From Rhypophila decipiens (taxonomy: Eukaryota; Ascomycota; Sordariomycetes; Sordariales; Naviculisporaceae): DNA of 64,000 bases. The position numbers and the translations under genes are program-made. This document shows, piece after piece, positions 1 to 10,095 of this stretch (the first letter of the stretch is position 1; every line of letters starts with the position of its first letter). The notes under the pieces are model-generated. The model searched no databases and was not told the DNA's origin. It saw only the letters and a program-made list of their open reading frames with translations. Location of the stretch: positions 1-64,000 of the forward strand of contig MU858071.1 of NCBI GenBank assembly GCA_033297075.1, given 5' to 3'.

Positions 1-2040
1 ACTATTAACGTTATATAAAATATCTAATTAAACTATTTAGTACTATAAGTAGAGTCTATAAGAGTAATTTAACTATATTCTTTAAGAGTCTTTATTACTA
101 TTTTCCTTATAAATATAAGTATAAGTCCATTTTTAATTACCTTATCCTTTTTCCTACCCTTTTCTATTAAACTAGAAATATACTTAAACTTATAGAAAAG
201 TAATAAACTATAAGTCTATTAGTACTAAATATATATAGAATAAGTATAGTAGAACATTTACTTATACTAGTTATTTTCTTATTTTATTAAGTAATTTATA
301 GCTTTCTAGAGCTCTTTATCTAAAAAACTATACTAGTTCTATACTTAGTATAATCTCTTTAATATAAAACCTATTTTATTAGTAAAATTATAGATATCTT
401 AGGTTTATATCTAACTTATACTATATTTATTAAAATATTCCTATTCTTCTAGTATATTTTCTTTCTTAAAGAATATTATTTTTACTACTATTATTAATTT
501 TCCATTTAAACGTAGACTATCAGTAGTTATATACTTTAATAGTAATAAATATTTATAGTATATTTAACCTTTTTACTATATAAATATAGATATTATTATA
601 AATAAAGACTAAGAGTCTATTAGATTCATAATAAACTTCTTTTATATAGAAATTATACTAATATAGACTATTTTTAGTAGTTTTCTAATTCTTATTCTAT
701 AACTTAGTTAATTTACTATTTCCTAAATCTTTCTTATTAAATAAATAATAATATAATATAGTAAATACCTTTTTACTAGAATATTTCTTATAATAGGTCT
801 AAAAATATAAAACTTAATACTATTTAATATTAAACTATACTCTTAAAATAATAAATATATTTTAGTTAAACTACTTAGAGTAAATTTCCTTAATATTAAG
901 GAGTATAAAACGCTCTCTATTTAAATATCTAATAATAAGTATTATTAATATTATTTCTTCCTATAATTAGACTCTTTATCTCTACTCTAAATATGGTTAT
1001 TAGTTTTATATATATTATATATATATTCCTCTCTTACTTCAGAGTTATAGTAATAACTATAGAAGGAATATTTGGATCTAATATTTTAATATCTTTATTA
1101 CTAAATACCTTAGGTTAGAGTTCTAGACTAGGAATAGAAGTAGTAGTATTATTAAACTATATTCTAAATAGTAGTATATTATTATATATTATCTAAAAGA
1201 CTATATCCTTAAAGACTTATATATTAAAATTAGAAATGTTTATTTTTCTATACTAACCTATTTAGAGTTAGATATAAACTTAAATATTAGTAAAACCTCT
1301 ATATACTCTAAAGATATTACTTTACTATTAAACTATTTAAAGGTTTATTTAAGAAGTATAGTTTTTCTAAACTATACTTAGAGTAGTAATTTACTTACTA
1401 GTAAACCCTTATTATTATATATACTAGTACTAAATATATTGTAGAATTATATAAGTTTAAGGACTTTATTTGTTTATACTTCTAGTAATATATTATTAAC
1501 TTATGTAACGCCAGTGACATACCACACCACTGAGCCACAAACTCATAAAAGGGCACGATTCTAGAATGGAAGAATCCGCTCTAGGATTGGTATGTATAGT
1601 ATTGTGACGCGGTCGTGAAAACTTATATAGTAAATAGTTCTTATAGTAGTATATAACTATACACTATAATTAAATTTAATTAATATATTAAGAAATTTAA
1701 ATATATATATATATATATATAACTAGTACTAACGTTAATATAGAACTATTATAGATTTATTAATTAATAAAGTACTTTAAGAAATATATATAATAATATA
1801 AAATAATTACTTATTTTAACTATATAATTAATAGAATAATATAGGTTATATATAGTAATATAGTTATAAATAATTATATTTAATATAATATATAAATAAA
1901 GGAAAAGATAATTAGAATAGTAAGTATATTCTAATTATATATATATATGGTATAGTATATACTATTATAGAATAATTATTAAAGTATAGTTAAAAAAATA
2001 TAAAGGATTAAGATTACTATAAATCTTAGAAGTTTATAAG
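1..2040. repeat. AT-rich, RIP-like degraded repeat block
   Basis: The block is almost entirely A/T, with TpA-rich words and hardly any CpG. Stop codons are dense in all frames. Composition changes abruptly near 2040, where ordinary gene-bearing DNA begins. In Pezizomycotina this is the usual result of repeat-induced point mutation on duplicated transposon DNA. No transposase or reverse transcriptase can be read reliably, so the element family is left open. A short stretch at about 1504-1620 is not degraded and is listed separately. The block runs off the left edge of the window. Confidence 0.8.
1504..1620. other. Non-degraded island inside the AT-rich block
   Basis: About 115 bp of mixed base composition, including CpG, interrupts the AT-rich block with sharp edges on both sides. 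On the minus strand it contains TGGCTCAGTGG (about 1529-1539), which matches the tRNA A-box consensus TRGYNNARNNG. No B-box follows at the expected distance, because the sequence there is AT-rich. It may be unique DNA trapped between two RIP-affected insertions, possibly the 5' part of a tRNA gene or tRNA-derived element. This is inference only. Confidence 0.4.
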
Positions 2041-2778
2041 GCTAGTAGTAGAAGTTACTCGTAGCTGGGTAAATACTCTATACAGGCTTGAAAACCCCGA
2101 ACTGGATAGGCACCGGCCGTTAAAAGGGTTTTTTTCAAGAGCTTCAGGCCACCAAATATGTGAGAAAAAAAGAGTAAATGACCGAGGTTGTCCGGCACCA
2201 TCTCCATTCTGCTGCGAATTCGGTGGGATAATGATCCGGGAACACAAGACAAAAAGCTGTGCATAATAAGAGGCAACCATAAAATGAAAAAGGCCCATCA
2301 ATTGGAGGCTCGAGCCGTGGAAAGGTGACAATGCAGCTCTGCACGTCACTTCGGTCGGAATCTGAGGTTTTAGCACAGCCTTTGCGAATTGGGTCTTTGA
2401 ACACATATTTCGATGTGTTCAGAGGGGGGTAACGACAGGAAAGGAAGAAAAAGAAAAGGAGGTTCAGTTGACTCCAGCACGAGCCCAGGAGATTCGAAAG
2501 CAAGCAGATCCAGATACCAAGTCGAAGCGCCATATATATAGTACTGGCGACGCAGCTATGTGTTCCTGCTTTTGTTGGTCACCAGGCTGCAGCTCAAGAT
2601 AATCTTCTCTCGAAAAGAACCGTAGTTTCGGGACGGGACTGGACAAGCCAGCAACCCTGAGAACGGTTGCGAAATATTGGCCATCTCTTTGCACTGGTAT
2701 CCTACACATCTAATATATGTACCTCGACCTATTGTGCACAACTTTGTAAGATATCCGTCCAAGTAAACGCTTCGTCTA
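2041..2778. other. Intergenic, 3' side of AGX1
   Basis: Ordinary base composition resumes here. The stretch lies between the AT-rich block and the AGX1 stop codon. Overlapping minus-strand frames of 113-129 codons are open, but none is recognisable. One, at 2144-2533, begins with a hydrophobic signal-like segment and is treated under findings. Confidence 0.5.
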
Positions 2779-4304
2779 TTATGCCTTTTGGTATCCACAC
2801 TCAGATAGCCCTTCTTCCAGTGCCTTGACAGCACGGTCAACATCGCCCCTTCTTGGGTCAAGCTGAGAGCGAGGTTGTCAGCAACAAATTCCATCAAAAA
2901 GAACCGAGGGGGAAAATACTCACAATGCTGACTCCCATATGTCCGAAGCGGATGTACCTGGTGGCGACCTCCTTGTGAATGCCGCCAGCAAACACGACAC
3001 CCCTCTTTGCTAACTGCGGGAGAATCTCGGCTTGCTTTACCGTCTCCGGGAGGTAAATGGCAGTCATACCGTGAGCTTGGTCGTCGGGGTTGGAAGCAAG
3101 CTGCTTGAGACCCAGGTCAGCCACAGCCTTCTTGATCTTGTCTGAGGCCGCCTTGTGGGCAGCAAATCTTTCCGAGAGGGGCTGGGCCAGGATCTGCGTC
3201 AGTGCGGTATGGAGGGAATGGATAAGCTGGGGCGAAGGGGTCGCAAAATACGACGGCTTCTTGTTCTCGTAGTTCTTCATGATGGGCAGCCACTTGTTCA
3301 TAGAGGCGAAATACGCCGCCACAGGAGTCTTGCGGTTCTCAAGAGCCTTGATAGCCCGGCCGCTAAACATGGATATCGAGAGACCGGCGGGGCAACCAAT
3401 GGCCTTTTGGCTAGCGGTGACGACACCATCCAGCTTCCAGGCATCGAAAGCAATCTCCTCGCAGGCGACGCTGCAAACACCATCAACAATGAAGAGCGTG
3501 TCAGGAGAGACCCTGTGGACGAGCTCCGAAAGCTTCTCAAGCTCACTGAGAACACCAGTAGACGTATCGACGTGCGTCACTGTGATCATCTTGTACTTCT
3601 TCTCTGACAATGCCTTTTCGATCTCGGGAAGCTGCGGGCGGCTACCGACGGGGGCCTTGAGCTCGGTGACGTCTGCGCCGTAGACCCTTAAACAGTCCGC
3701 GAAGCCGTCGCTGAAGTACCCAGTTCCGAGCACGAGAACATGCTCGCCGGCCTCAACCAAGTTCGCAGCAACGATATCCCAGCCAAGAGTGCCGGACCCG
3801 GAGATGACGAATGGCTGCGCACTAGAGTCGGTGGTCTGGAACAACTTGCGAAGCATGGTCAAGGTCTCGCCAAAGGTTGCGACAAACGTTGGGCCGACAT
3901 GACTCTCGCTGGAGTTGATCTTGTTGTCAGCTAAAGTGTGACACCTGTGAGAGATTCACATGTTCAACCGACCTGAAATGGCTCATTGACTGCAGAACGG
4001 CATCGTCAAACTCGATGGGGCCGGGAATGAGAAGAGTGGGATGGGGCGGCTGGGACGACATCGTTGCGGAATACGACAGTTTACGTGTTTGCGTCTTTGG
4101 GAGGCGTGAAGTATCAATGGTGTCGGGAAGTCTCTCGATGGTATATGGAGTGTTGATTGGGTACTCGGGAGCGAGATGTCTCGAGATCAAAGAGAGGCGC
4201 GCGGGGGGGTTTGCACTTTCTGGCAACGACGGGGTTCGGCGGGGCATCGAAGAAGCTGCTCCTCTCACTACTCCCACTGCCCGCTTTAGCACCGAACGCG
4301 ACAT
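2779..4304 (-). CDS. AGX1: Alanine--glyoxylate aminotransferase (class V PLP enzyme)
   Basis: Transfers the amino group of alanine to glyoxylate, giving glycine and pyruvate. Three exons join in phase: 4304-3973, 3908-2924 and 2862-2779. The introns are 64 and 61 nt, each with a GCTGAC branch site. The core carries LLIPGPIEFDDAV, SGSGTLGWD, HVDTSTGVLS and VTASQKAIGCPAGLS; the lysine of SQKAIG is the expected pyridoxal-phosphate lysine. The stop follows GYQKA. Starting at the ATG at 4061 gives 385 residues, the length I recall for the yeast enzyme. The upstream in-frame ATG at 4304 adds 81 residues rich in Arg and Ser with few acidic residues, ending near RKLSYSAT, which looks like a mitochondrial presequence. 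Both starts may be used. It is head to head with VPS29. The family assignment is secure; the start is not. Confidence 0.9.
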
Positions 4305-5383
4305 GTGTAGTGTATACCTAATCAGGACGTAACCTGGAAATACGCCTGCAGTTGCAATTGGGGGGGGGGGGGGGGCGGTGCAAAAGGGGAGTGACGACAA
4401 TACCTCGGAAACCGTTATATTCCAGACCTCCTTCCTTGCAGAGGATCGGAATGCAAGTCGTGCTAGCGGGGCTCTTCGGGATTGTGAGGGGCGGTCTTAG
4501 CCTCCACGCCTCTTGGTGTGTGTGATAGGGACCATAAGTCAGTGACGGAGTTTTCTGAGTTGACCCCTGAACAAAATAAACAAAAGAGTTCCTTTCTCTT
4601 ATGTGTTTTATACTCACTCATCCGATTTATATAGGTAAGTGAAGCGGGCGGCCCGACGAGTCTAGCAGAATTGGAACAGCTTGCGAATTACACCGCATGT
4701 CTGCCGTCTGGTTCGTCGGCTGCCGTCATCGGACCCGACCGCTAGAAGTCATCCCTCACACCGGCCCTGTCACCCCGCCATTAAACCCGTACGGGAATAT
4801 CGTGAAGCAGCCACTGCAACGGCATTTGCTGACTGACATGGAGACAAGTTAGGCGATTGTTCTTGCCGCATAAACTCACTATCTAGTTTCTACGGATACG
4901 GGGTAGGTATTGCCGTATTGCCAGGGTGGCCCCGCAGTATTCAAGCCTCAACCTGGAAGTGAAGAAAGTGGGGGAGTACCTGTACAGGGGGCAGCTCATG
5001 TACTTGGCAGGCCCTTGGCAGCCGCATCACTGGGAGTTTGGGACTCGGCTTGGCGGCTGCGCAATCAACGTTGCTCAATCGTAAGCATATTGAACCTCTA
5101 CGGATAGCTCAGCTCCTTGCATCCATACACATCTTCAACGAAGGAAGTAATTCACGAATTTCGTGGCGATAATTTTGATTGGAAGCGACTGCGCATACTC
5201 CCAACCAAGACCGTCGACGAAGAAAGCGTATAATTCCAACAACGGACGGGGTAGCCCAATCGACCATCTACCGCGGCCCGCTCATTCCTCCTCACAGACG
5301 AGACTCGAGCTTCCGGCCGCCGCAGGCAACATCAGCAGGTCAAGCCGGCATTTGCGACAGTCAAGCCTCTGCGGTTGCCCACC
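4305..5383. promoter_or_regulatory. Divergent promoter region AGX1 / VPS29
   Basis: No supported gene. It contains a run of 16 G at 4360-4375, close to the AGX1 long-form start. The last 200 bases are probably VPS29 5' leader, with small overlapping open frames that do not resemble known proteins. Confidence 0.5.
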
Positions 5384-6135
5384 ATGGCGTTCCTAATTCT
5401 AGTAATTGGTGATCTTCACATACCCGACCGAGCGCTGGATATCCCCGCCAAGGTACTTACTTCGCTGCTAGTCTCTCTCTCGCATTGCGGACAACATGTA
5501 CTAACAAACACTCCTCTGAAATCAGTTCAAGAAGCTCCTCGCCCCCGGGAAAATAGCCCAGACCCTCTGCCTAGGCAACCTAACCGACAAAGCCACCTAT
5601 GAATACCTCCGCACAATGGCACCCGACCTCAAGATTGTCAGGGGCAGAATGGACGTCGAAGCCACCTCGTTACCTCTCACCCAGGTCGTGACCCATGGCA
5701 GCGTGCGCCTCGGGTTTCTGGAGGGCTTCACCCTGGTCAGCAGCGAGCCCGATCTCCTCCTGGCCGAGGCCAACAAGCTGGACGTGGACGTGCTCTGCTG
5801 GGGCGGCACCCACAAGTTCGAGTGCTTCGAGTACATGGACAAGTTCTTTGTGAACCCGGGGAGTGCCACGGGAGCGTTTACGACTTCTTGGGGGCTGGAG
5901 GAGGAGGAGGTCGTGCCGAGCTTCTGTTTGATGGATGTGAGTTTACCCATGGGAGCTGTCTGCGAGTGAGAGGTCTGTTCAGCTTTCTGACATATGTGTG
6001 GTTTCGTTCTAGGTCCAAGGTATCTCCCTGACGTTATACGTCTACCAACTCAGAAAAGACGCGAACGGTGTTGAGAACGTGGCGGTAGAAAAGGTCACAT
6101 ATACGAAACCAGTCGAGCCCACGGGGGCGTCGTGA
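5384..6135 (+). CDS. VPS29: Vacuolar protein sorting-associated protein 29 (retromer subunit)
   Basis: Subunit of the retromer cargo-recognition trimer (Vps26-Vps29-Vps35), which retrieves receptors from endosomes. It has a metallophosphoesterase fold that is generally considered catalytically weak. Exons are 5384-5452, 5526-5936 and 6013-6135; the introns are 73 and 76 nt with GTACTT and GTGAGT donors. The product is 200 residues. Visible motifs are LVIGDLHIP at the N-terminus, CLGNLTD (where active phosphatases have GNHD-type residues), WGGTHKFE and NPGSATGA, followed by a C-terminal strand LTLYVYQL. The start has an ACCATGG context. The gene converges on the carboxylesterase gene downstream. 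Confidence 0.95.
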
Positions 6136-6705
6136 AGGAAGGTAGAAGAGGTTTTCCGATGAACAGGGGGGTTAAGCTGTGGAGGGCGTCCAACGACGAG
6201 CCCCAAGGGGGCTTGGATGGAAATACTTTTGTGTTTGGATTACAGTTGCCAACCCCCGGTAATGGTATAATGATGAAGTATTGAACAATCGCCTGTGATG
6301 AAGGCTGACGTCCTGATACGCACAAAGGTGGGCGAGGGAGACATCGGTAGGGAGCTGTGCAAAATTAGATGAAAGCATCACACTGCCCAAGGAATGATCG
6401 GTCTATAAAGGTGAGCACGCTGAATGGGGAAAGATTGAACAACCTCGGCATATTAATCGACGCAACAAACAAACCAACGAAACGAATGGGCGCGGCAGGG
6501 GACATCACACGACATGTCACTTTATCGCAGATAACTCTTGGTCTCATATTCCGTCACTGAAGATGCACAGCGCTGTACAAAAAATAATGCCCCTAACTGC
6601 CTGAATCATAAAATCACCCTGGGCGTTCCTGACACACGTAAACAGAGCGGTGTGGTAGTACAGCAGGAAAAGAAAGAAGAAAAAAAACCATTAGACAAGA
6701 GTGGC
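6136..6705. other. Convergent 3' region VPS29 / carboxylesterase
   Basis: No gene seen. The 570 bp separate two convergent stop codons and should hold both 3' untranslated ends. Confidence 0.5.
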
Positions 6706-9088
6706 CTACAACTTGGCCTTGACCGGCCCGTCTCCTTCTTCTCCTCCCTCCCGCTTCCCAAGCCCCTGGCTGAGCTCGATCCGGCTCCACCAGAAGCGGC
6801 AAGCATCCAGCTCAAAGGCACTCAACGTCTTGACCAGCGCAGCAACGCCCTGTGCCATCTTGCCATTATCAGGACCCATTCTTTCATCATTCCCCTCTCC
6901 AAAGACCAGTATCCTTCCCGTATCACCGGATGGTCCGTCGCCGCTTCCTAATCCCCACAGCCAGCGTCTGTTCTTTTGTCCAGCTTCCTTCTCTTCCTCC
7001 TTACTGAATGGGGATTTGAATTCTGGCCATTGTAAAACTTCCTCACCTGTCTTGGTAAGTCCGGTTGATGTTATATTCCCACTCTTGGAAATGACAAACG
7101 TGCTCCAGGCAGCGTGCATTGCATCGCTGACCGCCGTTAATCCCGGCATGCCCCCGTTATTATCAAGAAACCCGACATCGTGCGCCACGATGGGGGTTTC
7201 GTCTCCGTGGTTCGCCGTGCCCCAGTTACCTTTGGCCGCATAGCGGTATATATAAACCGGTACTTTGGCGTCTGTCATGTTAGACAGAAAGTGTGCCGTC
7301 TGCAAAACGGGGCAGATATACGCGTAGTGGCTGTACGCGGCATCTAGACGAGCCCATTGACGTCCTTTGTCCGAAGGGACAGATCGGTAGGGGCTCATTA
7401 GGTGGGTTACGGGGTCGGGGTACAGCTTCTCGAGTTCGTCGAGGTCATGTGCGGTTAGGCCTGGGATCAAGGCTCTGAAGAAGGACCGGAACTCGGAGTT
7501 GGTGTTTGCGTTGGCGGGGACGAAGACAGTCCCTTCGTTGGAGTTGAAGCCTGTTAGGACAGGGATGCGAAGGTGTTTTCCCTTGCGCCACGAGTGGATT
7601 GGGAGGTCCGGGATTATAGAGGGGGTGTCGGCGGCGGTGCTGGAGTTTGCTAAAAGGTTGGGACCGTCGATTACGGGCTGGAAGGGCCAGGTCACGCTTG
7701 GTTCGTAGAGATCCCAGATTGATCGCGAGGCCTTGGCGATGGTTTCTATGGGGACTTCTCGGAGGCGAGCGAATATTTCTTCTTCTGGGACGCCTTCGAG
7801 GTTGCAGGCTATGAGAAACTCGCGGAATTGGATGAGGTGTCGGGGGTGGGTGGGTAAAAGGACTGCTCGCGCGGTTGTTGCGCCTGATTCTAGGATGGCC
7901 TTGTGGAAGGGTGCTGGTGTTGAGCTGTTGGCGTAGTACATGATGTGATGGCCGATCTGATTGACATGTGAGTTGATATTCCGAATTAATGACATGTTTA
8001 AAATGATGGTGGCCAAAACATACCGAGTGAGCACCAGCACTGAGCCCCATAATGGTGATATTATCCGCATCACCACCAAACGCCCCTGCATTCTCCTTGA
8101 CCCACTCCAACAACAGCTGCTGATCTCTCAAACCAAGATTCAACAAGCCCTCCCTAGCCGTCACAGCAGATGGCAAGAACCCCAACGCTCCAACCCGATA
8201 ATTGAAATTGACCCCAATCATAGGCTCCTTCGCCCACGACACAAAACTTCCCATGTTCCTCTCGTTGCCATTCCCCATGTTGAACCCCCCGCCATGGATG
8301 TACACCGCAATCGGCAACAAGGCCTCCTTCGTAACCTCTTCCTCGTCCCTCGGCCCATTACTTCTCCTCCTCTTCTCAGCCTGCCCAACAACCCCAGCAG
8401 TCCGATAAACATTCAGGTTCAGACAATCTTCTCCAAACCCGCCGCCAACCTTGCCCATAGCAGGACATACCTCTCCCACCCTCTTCGCCTCATACACCCT
8501 GACCCTGTTCGTAACCCCAGTAGGTAACCTCTTTGGCGGACGAAACCGGTTTTCTCCAGCGGTACTCTGCCCATACGGGACGCCCAAAAACGCCTCCACG
8601 GCCGTCGGGAAATGTCGAGATTTTTCCAACACAATGCCAACATACGTCCCCTGGGGCAAGACCACCCTCGGCGCGTTGTCCATCCCGCCTACGCCAATGA
8701 ATCCAAGTAACCCCGAAAATAAAGAGAGATGGGAATAATGCGAGAACAAAACAGCAACCAGCCAGATAAAAATAAAGAAAGCGAATAAGAGGAAGAGAAA
8801 GTGTCGTCGGCGGGTGGATTTCCGTTTTAATATGATGCCGAGTCTCTGGGGTAACTGGAGAAAGATAAGCCGGAATGGGTTCTTAACGTGGGACATGCAG
8901 CCGGAGTATTGGTGGCCACCGTGGTTGTAGCCGCTGTTATGGTTATTACTGTTGGAGTAAACCGGCTGTTGTTCTTCGTCCCGGATACCGGCTCCCGGGT
9001 TTGCCCTATTGACGAGCGGCGGGAGGTGGGAGAAGAAGAGATTCCGACCCAAGAAATTCATGACTGGGAGATCCACACCCGGTATCAT
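6706..9088 (-). CDS. Membrane-anchored type-B carboxylesterase/lipase
   Basis: Alpha/beta-hydrolase of the carboxylesterase/cholinesterase family. Two exons (9088-8024 and 7956-6706) join across a 67-nt intron with a GTATGT donor, giving 771 residues. The oxyanion-hole motif VYIHGGGFNMG precedes GLSAGAHS, whose first Ser (about residue 350) is the nucleophile. FNSNEGTVF supplies the acidic residue and NHGDETPIV the likely catalytic His, so the triad looks complete. Unlike the many secreted fungal members, it has about 90 polar residues and then a single hydrophobic segment (about 96-115) preceded by STRRRH. This fits a type II anchor with the catalytic domain on the lumenal or outer face. The substrate cannot be inferred, and no biosynthetic cluster surrounds it. 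Confidence 0.88.
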
Positions 9089-10095
9089 TGACCATTATTA
9101 CACATGCGACCCTGCCTAGGTACAGTACATGTACCTGACCTACCCGAGGAAAGCTGCCCCAGGCTAGTTAGCGTAGATGTATGTACATGTACGTAGTGTA
9201 CGGAACTATATGTTACTGTACTGTACACTACAGTACTAGAGAATGGAGCACAGCTTTCGGCTATAATTCGCACATATTGCGGAGAGGGGGTAAACGAACG
9301 GTCAGGTAGCTTTTTGTCTTTATTTAGCGCTGGGATGGGAAGGGTTTGTAACGGTCAGGTCAACGGCGTGAGAACTGCTAGCTAGCAAAGTGCCTCGCGT
9401 GATTTGTAGCGAGAGTGATGTTGTTGGTAAACGGTCTCCGGAGGTGAGAGGGGCCCAGCAAACGCACGGACCTCCAAGTAATAGACCAACTTTGTAGGCG
9501 CGTTGGGCTTGCTGACTAATGTGCCCGAAAAAGTGGGGGCGCTGCACGAGTTGTAAGGCATCGGAGATAACAAAGCGGTGCGGGTTCAAACATGTGACGT
9601 TAACCCATACAGTAGACAAGTCCGATATGTGCGGTTCTGATGTGATGCTATATTCAACATTGAACATGACAACGCAAGGCGGTAATCTGCATATCCATCC
9701 TAGTGGATATCTATCTAACAGATCGGCCGGTGCTATACACCCTTTCCATTTCCTGGAATTAACAGTAAAACCGAGGATATAAAAACATTGTGGGTAGGCC
9801 AAGCAACGCGTTGTCCAGAGTGTAATCCAACAAGATCATCTCCTTATCCAAGTATAAAAGAGAAAGGACTAATTCTGGCTCAGAGAAGAGAGGAAGAAAG
9901 CAAACCAACACCCCTCGCTCAACGCAACCGACAATGCAGAACTCCAACTAAAAGAAAGAAAGAAAAAACAAAGAAATCGACAGCAACAACCAATGCCACG
10001 AAAGGAATCAAGAAAAAGGTCATCTCCTCGTCAGATAAGTCTCAAAGTATTTTGCCCAGTCTAGCCAAATCATAAATGCCCACATCGTCGTATCC
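9089..10095. other. Intergenic, carboxylesterase promoter and SGO1 3' side
   Basis: No supported gene. 9119-9240 is crowded with GTAC-centred palindromes such as GTACATGTAC. Around 9530-9605 on the plus strand there is a tRNA-like relic with a B-box-like GGTTCAAAC but a poor A-box. The 9800-10075 stretch is purine-rich and unrecognised. Confidence 0.45.

Noticed and set aside
4360..4375. 16-base G run
   Set aside because: A simple homopolymer in a promoter; could be sequencing-length noise and has no assigned function.
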